Assembly (NCBI RefSeq): GCF_028682475.1
Contig: NZ_JANHLE010000001.1
Coordinates: 186,001-250,000 of the forward strand
Reading direction: 5' to 3'
Length of the DNA stretch: 64,000 nucleotides
Source: Pseudomonas putida
GTDB taxonomy: Bacteria > Pseudomonadota > Gammaproteobacteria > Pseudomonadales > Pseudomonadaceae
Position numbers and translations under genes: made by a program. The notes beneath the pieces were generated by a model that had not been told where the DNA came from, did not search any database, and saw only the letters and a list, made by a program, of their open reading frames with translations. This document shows positions 33,396 through 40,177 of this stretch, piece after piece (position 1 is the first letter of the stretch; each line of letters opens with the position of its first letter).

Positions 33396-33626
33396 TCAAC
33401 TGAATGGATCAGCAGGCTTGGCAATCGAGCGCACAAACCACATGAAGCCCTGCTGCAGGTTGGTCTTGGCCAGCGCCAGGGTGCGCTGGTCCACGCCCTC
33501 GATCTGACCGATCTGCTTGAACAGCTCGCCGGCGTCCGCCTCCAGAGCCTTGATCGAGTTCATGCCGTCGATCTCGCTCTGACTCAGGTCGCGGTAGCCG
33601 GTGATCTTCTTGTGCTGGTTGTCCAT
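33396..33626 (-). CDS. acb2: Acb2-family anti-CBASS cyclic-nucleotide sponge
   Basis: The 76-residue protein 'MDNQHKKITGYRDLSQSEIDGMNSIK' continues with a hydrophobic helix ending 'LALAKTNLQQGFMWFVRSIAKPA'. This is the conserved pattern of Acb2 (the Acb2/Tad1 hairpin family). Acb2 forms hexamers that sequester cyclic di- and trinucleotides, so CBASS effectors are not activated. Tyr 11 and Lys 26, reported as ligand-binding in Acb2, are both at the same positions here. AGAGGAG precedes the ATG. It is near the head of the late-side genes. Confidence 0.87.
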   Translation of the reverse strand: MDNQHKKITGYRDLSQSEIDGMNSIKALEADAGELFKQIGQIEGVDQRTLALAKTNLQQGFMWFVRSIAKPADPFS

Positions 33627-33648
33627 AGCTCACTCCTCTGACGGTGTT

Positions 33649-33685
33649 CGCGCCACGAAGCGGCGCAGCTTAAATTTGTGGCGCG
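33649..33685. repeat. FVAR inverted repeat, copy 2
   Basis: CGCGCCACGAAGC...TAAATTTGTGGCGCG lies between the holin stop and the acb2 ribosome-binding site. Arms of eight perfect bases extend to about eleven with mismatches. On the minus strand one frame reads FVART after HK, as in copy 1. Confidence 0.75.
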
Positions 33686-33687
33686 AG

Positions 33688-34095
33688 TTACTGATTCGCG
33701 CCATTCAGGTTCCGGCGAATCTCAGCCAAGTCCTGAGCAATCTCCCCCAGATCCTTGTCCCGACGCTTCTCAGCCCATTTGAACCAGGCGCGCACCAAGA
33801 CCCAGGCGGGCAGGCCGCAGACGAAGATCAGGCCGCCGATAGCGATGATCCCCACGTCATCGTTGGCCCAGTCGCCAATCTCCAGCCAGCGGACAATGAA
33901 GGCGCCACCGCAGATGCTGGAGACAGTGGTACTGATCATGGCGACGACAAACTCGCGCACCGTCTTAGGCAAGGTCATAGCCATGACGACGACGGCAGCC
34001 AATACAGCTACGAAGCCGAAGGCGCCAAGCTTGTACAGCGCAATCCCACCAGCAGCAGTGAGCGGACCGGGTTCGGACATAGTGGTGACTCTCAT
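33688..34095 (-). CDS. Holin-like membrane protein
   Basis: The 135-residue protein has three or four membrane spans (about 14-40, 48-65, 74-95) and a charged, helical cytoplasmic tail ('FKWAEKRRDKDLGEIAQDLAEIRRNL'). I start at ATG 34095 (GGGAG upstream). The frame is open further to 34365 without a clear site. Phages of this type often encode the holin at the terminase end of the late operon; it is the best candidate to trigger the endolysin at 2610-3230. Confidence 0.65.
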   Translation of the reverse strand: MRVTTMSEPGPLTAAGGIALYKLGAFGFVAVLAAVVVMAMTLPKTVREFVVAMISTTVSSICGGAFIVRWLEIGDWANDDVGIIAIGGLIFVCGLPAWVLVRAWFKWAEKRRDKDLGEIAQDLAEIRRNLNGANQ

Positions 34096-34191
34096 AAGCA
34101 CTCCCGGCCTGAGCCTGGTGGTGGCAGGGATAGATCCGGCCCCAGCAGCACTCCCAGCTCGGAGCAATGGGTGTGGCGGAGCCGAAAACAG

Positions 34192-34340
34192 AAAGGCCCC
34201 GATCAATGTCGAGGCCCTGAATAGGTGTGCGGTCTTTCCCGCCGTCTGCCAAAGACCATCTCGACGCTGGCACCCTACTGCACCAGTCTCGACGATCCGA
34301 TTTCGCGCCACCCATGAAGCGTACACGGCATGGGTGCGCG
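34192..34340 (-). other. FVAR inverted repeat copy 4 plus hairpin (no supported gene)
   Basis: The 380 bases between the holin start and the YodC-like gene hold no gene I trust. They contain an inverted repeat CGCGCCACCCATG...CATGGGTGCGCG (34304-34340), a variant of the FVAR repeats, and a second hairpin (GGCCTCGAC...GGGGCC, 34192-34214) followed by a T-rich run. The minus frame is open across both (reads SWVARN...) and joins the holin frame, so a leader peptide or Ash-like protein cannot be excluded. Confidence 0.5.
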
Positions 34341-34436
34341 GGCTGCCGGTGTTATTCCGTAGCACTGTACTACCGGCTTATCAGTGTCCAGGCCTTCCCT
34401 AAGGCTGCTCTGGCTGCAGGTAAATTTGAGGCAGAA

Positions 34437-34462
34437 AAAAGCCCCGCACTTGGCGGGGCAGA
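34437..34462 (-). terminator. Terminator after the YodC-like gene
   Basis: GCCCCGC-CAAGT-GCGGGGC followed on the minus strand by TTTTTTC, 12 bases past the stop. It ends the com-llpA-yodC transcript before the holin region. Confidence 0.85.
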
Positions 34463-34473
34463 AAACATCAAAC

Positions 34474-34677
34474 TCAGACTACAAATGCTTTGGGCATGGC
34501 TGGTTTCTGAAGAACAGCCACGTCGAATAAATGCTCATTCCGCTTTTCCCTCTCAAACCAAACGCACTTTGCACCCTCTTCAGGGCCAAGAGATCCATAA
34601 TCGCCCAGATCAGAAATGGTCATCTTCGGACCATTCACCGAACAGTATTTTCGCGCGAACAAATGTATGCCCCCCAT
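34474..34677 (-). CDS. YodC-like (DUF2158) small protein
   Basis: The 67-residue protein has the pattern 'GPKMTISDLG' followed by 'KCVWFEREKRNEHLFDVAVLQKP', which matches the short DUF2158/YodC family (a small SH3-like barrel). Function is unknown. It is the last gene of a small leftward group with llpA and com, closed by a strong terminator; A+T content is higher than in the core phage genes. The start has no strong ribosome site. Confidence 0.6.
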   Translation of the reverse strand: MGGIHLFARKYCSVNGPKMTISDLGDYGSLGPEEGAKCVWFEREKRNEHLFDVAVLQKPAMPKAFVV

Positions 34678-34740
34678 GAAAACTTAAGTAATCACGGGGG
34701 AGCATGGTCATATAAACGTTTTTAACCCGCCAACTTCCTG

Positions 34741-35568
34741 TCAGAAAGTGGTGACAATCTCGTCTCGGGTAGGCCACTCCTCTTTACTCCAATTAAACAC
34801 GTGCTTGGGTTTGATCGAAGGCTTGTAGCCGAAGCGCGCCCAAACCGGGTTGTGCCGCATGATAATGAAGGAATCATCCTGAATCTGGATAAATGCCCCT
34901 TCTTGCTGAGCGGTCCGGCTATTCCAAAGTGCCTTGCCATTGTCGTTGTAAATCACAAGGTTACCATCACCCTGCAGGACCGCCTTCGTTGCACCTTTCC
35001 CCTGGGTGTAGGTTGCCCACAGCACGCTGTTGTTTGGTCCGTAAAGCACGAGATTGCCGTCGCCTTGGAATACCAGGCGGGCATTACCCTTACCGTAGAG
35101 TCGACCCGGTTCGAGGAACGTGCCAGGAGGAATGATTTCGTTATTTTTATTCAACTGCATGGCCGCGGAAGAATTGCTTTTCCACAGCGGCCGGTAGTCA
35201 ACTTCAACAAGGTTTCCGTCATTTTGCAGAACCAGGTGGACCCGGTTCCACTGATCGTTATCAGTGAAGTCAGTAGGAGTGGTGATCCATTTGCGACCAC
35301 GGGTTGGGTCATCGAGGAAGGCGCCATACTGGACGTATAGAGCCGTTGGCCCGCTGCCTTTGTAAGCCAGCGTGCTGCTGTACGGTGTATTGCCATCGGC
35401 AACCCAGACAGCGACATTACCGTCGTAGAGAGCTAGGTTCGAGTCTTCTTGAAGTACCAATCTGTAGCGCCCGTTTGGCGACTGCAGATATTGACCAATC
35501 CGCAGCTCTTGGTACGGAGGGAGAACGGCGGAGCCGCTATTCTGGAAAAGGGTGCGTGTGCGTGCCAT
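34741..35568 (-). CDS. llpA: Lectin-like bacteriocin (LlpA/putidacin L1 type)
   Basis: The 275-residue protein has two monocot mannose-binding lectin domains. Sugar-binding motifs of the QxDxNxVxY type are at residues 40 (QEDSNLALY), 115 (QNDGNLVEV), 168 (QGDGNLVLY) and 199 (QGDGNLVIY). The signature 'YVQYGAFLDDPTRGRKW' and 'NDQWNRVHLVLQ' in the first domain and 'VWARFGYKP' near the C-terminus match LlpA of P. putida BW11M1 as I remember it. LlpA proteins kill related pseudomonads by binding O-polysaccharide and BamA. No signal peptide, as usual. AAGGT precedes the ATG. The last residue is Phe, as in the family. Confidence 0.92.
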   Translation of the reverse strand: MARTRTLFQNSGSAVLPPYQELRIGQYLQSPNGRYRLVLQEDSNLALYDGNVAVWVADGNTPYSSTLAYKGSGPTALYVQYGAFLDDPTRGRKWITTPTDFTDNDQWNRVHLVLQNDGNLVEVDYRPLWKSNSSAAMQLNKNNEIIPPGTFLEPGRLYGKGNARLVFQGDGNLVLYGPNNSVLWATYTQGKGATKAVLQGDGNLVIYNDNGKALWNSRTAQQEGAFIQIQDDSFIIMRHNPVWARFGYKPSIKPKHVFNWSKEEWPTRDEIVTTF

Positions 35569-35584
35569 GTGTTTACCTTGAATT

Positions 35585-35764
35585 TTAGTTACTCGGCTGA
35601 GGAGCCAGCTGGCTCCGTTCTTCGCTCTGAGGCGATGGCTCGAGACTCAAGGCCTTCACATGATTCAATGTCCCGCATCGAGAGCATTTGATCTGGAGCT
35701 CAGTGAACCCGCCCACCCGGGCGAGTAGTCGTTTGCATTTACCGCAACGAAATTCCTTCAACAT
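35585..35764 (-). CDS. com: Com-like zinc-finger translational regulator
   Basis: The 59-residue protein 'MLKEFRCGKCKRLLARVGGF' then 'IKCSRCGTLNHVKA' has two CxxC pairs in the spacing of phage Mu Com, a zinc-finger RNA-binding protein that opens the mom translation start. It lies 16 bases upstream of llpA on the same strand, so here its mRNA target could be llpA. There is no mom-like gene nearby. ATG 35764 has AAAGG upstream. Confidence 0.78.
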   Translation of the reverse strand: MLKEFRCGKCKRLLARVGGFTELQIKCSRCGTLNHVKALSLEPSPQSEERSQLAPQPSN

Positions 35765-35854
35765 CTGCAAAGCCTTTGGGTTTTCTGCTAGGCTCCGCCC
35801 CGCTCGCGCGAGCAGTGAGGGCCTTGGCTGGCTTGCAGGTCTACTCTGCGATCT

Positions 35855-35893
35855 GGCGTCTCCATTGGGTGTTTCCGCACCCTCTGGAGTCGC
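35855..35893 (-). ncRNA. Structured leader upstream of com-llpA
   Basis: GGCGTCTCCA (35855-35864) pairs with TGGAGTCGCC (35884-35893), and inside it GGGTG pairs with CACCC around a TTTCCG loop. This forms a two-tier hairpin about 90 bases upstream of com. A GC-rich stem (CTCGCGCGAG, 35801-35810) follows nearer to com. No gene is supported in 35765-36105; a longer reading at 35788-36081 is only the translation of these hairpins. Promoter position unknown. Confidence 0.55.
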
Positions 35894-35920
35894 CCTCTCT
35901 TTTTCTCGCCGTACAAATGA

Positions 35921-36035
35921 AAAGCCCCGACTAGTTCGGGGCTTTTGCTTTCTGCGGGCATAAAAAAACCGGCGCAGTGGCCGGGACTCTTGAGGCCCTC
36001 TTCGGGCAATAAAAAACCCGGCACTTGGCCGGGTT
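35921..36035 (-). terminator. Cluster of terminator hairpins
   Basis: Two or three stem-loops lie between the early operon and com: AAGCCCCGA-CTAG-TTCGGGGCTT (35922-35945, bidirectional), a weaker CCGG...CCGG stem near 35968-35982, and ACCCGG-CACTTGG-CCGGGT (36016-36034), followed on the minus strand by TTTTTTATTG. They end the replication/nin operon in the absence of antitermination. Confidence 0.75.
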
Positions 36036-36105
36036 CTTTGTGGTCACTCCTAAACGCGCAGGAATGACAGGATGGGTGCATATTGGCTCATTGGCTCAGT
36101 CGCAG

Positions 36106-36651
36106 TCAAGCGACATTTGCCACCAAAAGGCCTTCATGATCGAGAATGTGCTGCGCCTCGGTCAAAGCCTCATTGACCGCGCCCTCAAGAGCCTTGCGAA
36201 TATCACGCCTCCAGCGCTCCTGAGTCTTGATCGGGTGCGGCTCGTTGCTCCAGTTATCCATCTCGTACCAGGCCGCCGGGAGCACGCTGGTGCTGCGCTT
36301 CCCGTCCACGCCCGGCAGCTTGGGCATGGCCCAGGTCAGGATGGCGCAGTGGCGGAATCGCTGCGGTGCAGGCGAGCGATGCGTGCGCGTGATTTCCTCG
36401 ATCGCTGCGTGCTTGCGGTCGACGTGTGTCGAGTACTTCGCCACCAGGTGCCGCCAGTGCTCGGCGCTGAGGTTTTTGTGCAGGCGACTGAACACCATGC
36501 AGTCGAAGAGGAATGCGGCCTCCTTGCCCACGATAGCGCCCTTCTGCTTGGCTGCCTGTACCTTTGGCTCGTAGGCGCACCCACCCGCACTGTTGATCGT
36601 CTCGGCGGCCAGGGCCCGGACAACTGCGGAAACCACGTTCTGATAGTTCAT
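36106..36651 (-). CDS. Last gene of the early operon, possible late regulator
   Basis: The 181-residue protein 'MNYQNVVSAVVRALAAETINSAGGCAYEP...' is basic and helical, with 'HRSPAPQRFRHCAILTWAMPKLPGVDGKR'. Position right after ninG and directly before a terminator cluster and the late-side genes is that of lambda Q, and phage proteins of this type are sometimes named antiterminators. The sequence gives no firm motif, so the role is inference from place. Confidence 0.5.
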   Translation of the reverse strand: MNYQNVVSAVVRALAAETINSAGGCAYEPKVQAAKQKGAIVGKEAAFLFDCMVFSRLHKNLSAEHWRHLVAKYSTHVDRKHAAIEEITRTHRSPAPQRFRHCAILTWAMPKLPGVDGKRSTSVLPAAWYEMDNWSNEPHPIKTQERWRRDIRKALEGAVNEALTEAQHILDHEGLLVANVA

Positions 36652-36794
36652 TGCTTACCCCCGGCTCGCTTGTTCTTCTGCAAAATGAATTCTTCATGAC
36701 TGCGCTTGCGGACAATCGTTGCGCCCCAAGCCAACACACCACCGGATGCCACCAGCATCGCGGCCAGAATGAAAAACGCCCATGCTGTGGTCAT
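36648..36794 (-). CDS. Small single-span membrane protein
   Basis: The 48-residue protein 'MTTAWAFFILAAMLVASGGVLAWGA...' has one membrane span followed by a basic tail ('VRKRSHEEFILQKNKRAGGK'). It overlaps both neighbours by four bases (ATGA), so it is translated as part of the operon. It may regulate envelope or host function; unknown. Confidence 0.6.
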   Translation of the reverse strand: MTTAWAFFILAAMLVASGGVLAWGATIVRKRSHEEFILQKNKRAGGKQ

Positions 36795-37054
36795 GCTGCA
36801 GCCCTCCGCGCCATCTGTTGTTCGCACTTCTTGCAGCGCGTCCAGATGCCAGCCTCAAACATCGGTACCTGGCGGCTGCTGTATGCATCAACCCCGCAAA
36901 GGGAGCGCCAGGCAAAGGAGTGGCCGCCATCGTCGTCAGGAACGGACTGCTCCTGTTCGAAGAAGTGCGCCTTCACTGCGAACGGGTATGCAGGCTTGAG
37001 CCAGCCGTTTTTGTCTGTGCTTGCCGGGCCGGTGATCATCACGACTTGATTCAT
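36791..37054 (-). CDS. Conserved phage protein, unknown
   Basis: The 87-residue protein has 'SFAWRSLCGVDAYSSRQVPMFEAGIWTRCKKCEQQMARRAA', with a Cys and a CxxC pair that may bind zinc. It overlaps ninG and the small membrane gene by four bases each. Function unknown. Confidence 0.65.
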   Translation of the reverse strand: MNQVVMITGPASTDKNGWLKPAYPFAVKAHFFEQEQSVPDDDGGHSFAWRSLCGVDAYSSRQVPMFEAGIWTRCKKCEQQMARRAAA

Positions 37055-37644
37055 GCTGCTGCCTCCTTGAGCTGTTTGATCTTTGCCCGGTATTCGGCCT
37101 TGATGGCCTTCAAGTCTTCGATGGTGTACTTGCGGACTGACTGGTCCCTTTCCAGGGCCTCTACTTCAGCCAGGCCGATGCGACGGATCAGGCCGACCCG
37201 GTAATCCGTGGCGTTGCCGGAGAGGTACCGGTTCTGCTCTTTACTTTGGGCGTGCACGTTGCGCTCATCGAATCGGAGATGCGGCGCGGCACCAACGCTG
37301 CGATAGTGCCCCGCATCTACCGCGTTGCCGTTCCAATCCAGCGGGCGACCACTTGAGATGCAGGCGTGACCGGCCAGCTGATCGCGCAGGCGGATGTAAG
37401 CGTTGAAGGCTTGTTGGGCCTCGCGCATGTAATCGCCGCGACTCTTGAGCTTTTCCTTGCGTACCTTGATCTCGCTGCGCTCGCATTGATCGATGGCCTT
37501 CCGGGCTTTGTCGTGATTCGCCGGGGCATGCGCCAGTGCGCACTTCGGACTGCACACCACCTGCGTGCTGTTGAAGCTCGGCCGGAACTTCCCGCCGCAG
37601 GACTTGCAGGTTTTCTGCTTCACTTCCTTGATCGAAGCCCTCAT
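37051..37644 (-). CDS. ninG: NinG/Rap recombination nuclease
   Basis: The 197-residue protein has an N-terminal zinc ribbon 'CKSCGGKFRPSFNSTQVVCSPKC' and the NinG core 'FNAYIRLRDQLAGHACISSGRPLDWNGNAVDAGHYRSVGAAPHLRFDERNVHAQSKEQNRYLSGNATDYRVGL'. In lambda, Rap/NinG resolves D-loops and Holliday junctions. I start at ATG 37644 (ATGA overlap with ninB). Confidence 0.93.
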   Translation of the reverse strand: MRASIKEVKQKTCKSCGGKFRPSFNSTQVVCSPKCALAHAPANHDKARKAIDQCERSEIKVRKEKLKSRGDYMREAQQAFNAYIRLRDQLAGHACISSGRPLDWNGNAVDAGHYRSVGAAPHLRFDERNVHAQSKEQNRYLSGNATDYRVGLIRRIGLAEVEALERDQSVRKYTIEDLKAIKAEYRAKIKQLKEAAA

Positions 37645-38087
37645 GAGGCCCTCCCCCGGCGCTCGCCGTAAATCGCCATCATCAGGTCCTCTGGATGCGG
37701 CAGGAGCAGCTGCAGGCTCTCGGCGCAGTAAGCGTCCAGCAGCTCCAGGTACTGAGTCATCTGCTGGGTGTTGAACTTGCGGGTCTTGGCCCGGCCAACG
37801 CGGTACCGGGTGCCGTCGGGCAGCTCCACCGGGTGAACCTCGGCAGGCCAGAGCTTGGCCACGAAGATCTCGTGCCACTCCTCGCTGCTGGCTGCCTGGC
37901 CGTAGGAGCCGCGGAGATGTTCCTGAATCAGGCCATTCCACATCCACAGCAGACGGTTCTGGGCGTCGCTGCGCTTGTTCCGCACCTCGACGATGGTCAG
38001 GCGGCGCGGCTTGGCCAGGTCCAGGCCAGTGAGGTAGCCGATTAGGCGGGCGCGATCTTGCTCTGTGCGAAGCATCAGGTCAGCCAT
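37641..38087 (-). CDS. ninB: NinB recombination mediator
   Basis: The 148-residue protein shows NinB features 'RRLTIVEVRNKRSDAQNRLLWMWNGLIQEHL' and 'HEIFVAKLWPAE', ending 'TRKFNTQQMTQYLELLDAYCAESLQLLLPHPED'. NinB (Orf) binds single-stranded DNA and helps annealing proteins replace SSB. GAGGATG precedes the chosen ATG. It overlaps both neighbours. Confidence 0.93.
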   Translation of the reverse strand: MADLMLRTEQDRARLIGYLTGLDLAKPRRLTIVEVRNKRSDAQNRLLWMWNGLIQEHLRGSYGQAASSEEWHEIFVAKLWPAEVHPVELPDGTRYRVGRAKTRKFNTQQMTQYLELLDAYCAESLQLLLPHPEDLMMAIYGERRGRAS

Positions 38088-38646
38088 GGTCGACATCCTC
38101 AAGCAGGTTGCGCGCGGCCATGACAGCCCAATTGTCGCCAGATGTTCTGCTCACTTCTGCGAGAAAGCTGCGCATCTTTTCGTTCTCGGCCTTGAGCTGG
38201 TCGCGCTCGACAATCAAGTCCGCAGTTACAACCGCACCTCGCGATGCAAGCGCCCGTAGCTGTTCGGCACGAGCGCGGATCTCTACCGCCCCCATACCCT
38301 CTTGCCAACCAAGTCGCTGTTTTACGCGACGCACCTTGCGGCTGATGTTTGGTGGCGTGCAGCCATTCGCCTTTGCCAATTCGATTTGTGACGCACCCTC
38401 GATAGACGCGATCAGCAGGTCTAGGTCGCCGTTATGAATTGCCGGGTAGTCACACAAGTTGAGCTTCAAACTGGCAGCGAGCCGCTCGTTCTCCGCCAGC
38501 AAACCAAGGGCGATCTCCTCCACCGTGCTTTCGCCAAGGAACTCATCCAGCGCGTCGGTTCGCAAATGAATATCCTGGTCACCCGCCTTCCATGCGCCTA
38601 CCACTGCCCACAGCAGGGGCTGAAGCTTCGATTTATCGATGTTCAT
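38080..38646 (-). CDS. Helix-turn-helix protein, unknown
   Basis: The 188-residue protein has a helix-turn-helix in 'IEGASQIELAKANGCTPPNISRKVRRVKQRLGW' (about 80-112), and a helical C-terminal end ('DLIVERDQLKAENEKMRSFLAEVS') that can dimerise. It could regulate early genes. It lies between the P-like gene and ninB, overlapping both. No family name is certain. Confidence 0.65.
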   Translation of the reverse strand: MNIDKSKLQPLLWAVVGAWKAGDQDIHLRTDALDEFLGESTVEEIALGLLAENERLAASLKLNLCDYPAIHNGDLDLLIASIEGASQIELAKANGCTPPNISRKVRRVKQRLGWQEGMGAVEIRARAEQLRALASRGAVVTADLIVERDQLKAENEKMRSFLAEVSRTSGDNWAVMAARNLLEDVDHG

Positions 38647-39398
38647 GGTCTGCCTCCTTGCGGCACGCGCTTGATCTTGAGCTGGGCCAGCAGTTGCGCA
38701 CGCGCGGCTCCGCCCACGGTTGGTATGCCCTGGATTTCCAGCAGGCGCGCCTGGCGGTACTGGGCAACCTCTTCTGCCCGCTCCAGCTCGGTTTTCTGCC
38801 CGTCGTGCCCGATGCCGATCGCGATGTCTTCCAGCGGTTTTCCCTGTACCAGCAACCGGATGGTGATGTCGTAGGCCCGGTCGAAGATCCTGCTGGCCTT
38901 CTCCGATACTTGGTCAGCGAGGTTGTGCAGCTCGCACTGCAACGCGGCGTGGCGCACTGCTGGATGCGACCAGATGCGGTTACCGGCCCGGCTCGGGTGC
39001 GAGTTCTCCAGCGCTTCGCGGAATGCCCGATCGTGAGATGGGATACCCAGCATCTCCGGAGTCGGCTGGCACCACTTGATGAACTTACCAACGCTTGGGG
39101 CGAAGTCACCACCGAACTGGCGGCAGTTCAGAAGGCCATAGCGGATCTGCTCGAGCTGGTTAATTTCTGCTGCGATGAACGCCTTGATCCAGCTACGCTT
39201 GGCGGCCTTGAGGGCTTCGTCATCGGGCCAGGCCTGTTTCCACGCCGGGAAGATGGCCTGCAGCTCCTTGAACAGGGCGTTGACCACTTCGGCGGTGCCG
39301 GGCGGCAACTGCTTGGCAGTTACCGGGATCACTGGCGGCAGGTTGGTGGCTTTGGCCATGAGCTGGCTGGCACTTTGCGGTGGCTTTGGCTTGCTCAT
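38643..39398 (-). CDS. P: Replication protein P-like helicase loader
   Basis: The 251-residue protein contains 'VVNALFKELQAIFPAWKQAWPDDEALKAAKRSWIKAFIAAEIN', 'IRYGLLNCRQFGGDFAPSVGKFIKWCQPTPEMLGIP' and 'AYDITIRLLVQGKPLEDIAI', the lambda P family pattern. It should bring host DnaB helicase to the O-bound origin. It overlaps O by four bases. Confidence 0.9.
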   Translation of the reverse strand: MSKPKPPQSASQLMAKATNLPPVIPVTAKQLPPGTAEVVNALFKELQAIFPAWKQAWPDDEALKAAKRSWIKAFIAAEINQLEQIRYGLLNCRQFGGDFAPSVGKFIKWCQPTPEMLGIPSHDRAFREALENSHPSRAGNRIWSHPAVRHAALQCELHNLADQVSEKASRIFDRAYDITIRLLVQGKPLEDIAIGIGHDGQKTELERAEEVAQYRQARLLEIQGIPTVGGAARAQLLAQLKIKRVPQGGRP

Positions 39399-40177
39399 AA
39401 AGCCCCCAGGTCGTTAGCCCAGCTGGTGTCGTTGAAGTCAGGGCCATTGACCTGGCGCTTCAGCGGGAACTGGCGAACATTGCTCCCCGCAGCCTCGTCA
39501 CGCTTCACCCACTTCACCAGCAGGCTCACCCAGGACGCCTGACTCTCTACGCGGCCAGACGCCGAGTAGTGGCAGACGAACGTGGCGGTGGCTTCATCTG
39601 TGAAATGGGCAACAGGGATGCCCATGCGGTGCGCATAAGCCTTCAGCAGCTTCTGGTCAGGTACCCACTCAAGGGTCATTTCGCAGGGTGCCTTTGGGTC
39701 GACGGATTTTTCCTGCTCCGCGCGTTGAGTGTTGTGTTGATCTTCTCCTATTCCCTTCCCTTCCCTTCCGGGGTCTACCGGTCGACTACCAGTCGACGAC
39801 TCTTCGGCGAATTGTCGGCGACCGCTCTCCGACCCGTCGTCGAATTCCGATGGAGGCGCAGGGTATTTGAAGTTCTTTTTCTCGATCTTCTGGTGCTTCC
39901 AGCCGCAGACGTGGAGGTAGTTCTTGCCCTCGGCCCAGTAGCTGAGGATGAGGTTGGCCCCCTCCAGCTCACCAAGCAGTTCGCTCACCTCCTCGGCAGT
40001 AATGTCGTCGCCCGGAAAGACCAGGGCCTTGATGGTTCGAGGTGCCAGCGGGTGATTGCCGCCGTCGTCGCAGAAGTTCCAGATGCCGATGAACAGGAGC
40101 CTGGCCAGAGGACGGCAGGACATGACTTGCTCGCTCGACCAGAATTCGGGTTTGACAGTGCGGATGCGGGCCATCAT
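39395..40177 (-). CDS. O: Replication initiator O-like protein
   Basis: The 260-residue protein starts 'MMARIRTVKPEFWSSEQVMSCRPLARLLFIGIWNFCDDGGNHPLAPRTIKALVFPGDD', a winged-helix replication domain. A low-complexity linker (about 115-150, 'EESSTGSRPVDPGREGKGIGEDQHNTQ') follows, then a DnaT-like C-terminal domain ('MGIPVAHFTDEATATFVCHYSASGRVESQASWVSLLVKWVKRD'). The start ATG overlaps the Rha-like stop. Repeats in the linker DNA suggest the origin. Confidence 0.85.
   Translation of the reverse strand: MMARIRTVKPEFWSSEQVMSCRPLARLLFIGIWNFCDDGGNHPLAPRTIKALVFPGDDITAEEVSELLGELEGANLILSYWAEGKNYLHVCGWKHQKIEKKNFKYPAPPSEFDDGSESGRRQFAEESSTGSRPVDPGREGKGIGEDQHNTQRAEQEKSVDPKAPCEMTLEWVPDQKLLKAYAHRMGIPVAHFTDEATATFVCHYSASGRVESQASWVSLLVKWVKRDEAAGSNVRQFPLKRQVNGPDFNDTSWANDLGAL
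39755..39860. other. ori: Candidate phage replication origin inside O
   Basis: The minus strand shows two tandem 11-bp units GTCGAC(T/C)GGTA followed by GAC (39775-39800), further GTCG/TCGAC-containing motifs to 39845, and a purine run of GGGAA units (39755-39770) ahead. As in lambda, this lies in the linker part of the initiator gene. Evidence is repeat structure and position only. Confidence 0.4.

Noticed and set aside
35790..35830. ColE1-like origin motif (GGGGCGGAGCC on the minus strand)
   Set aside because: The match is short, no RNAI/RNAII structure surrounds it, and the place is a leader region of a phage gene.
35788..36081. 97-codon minus-strand reading frame
   Set aside because: It translates terminator and leader hairpins (runs such as GFFMPA) and has no ribosome site.
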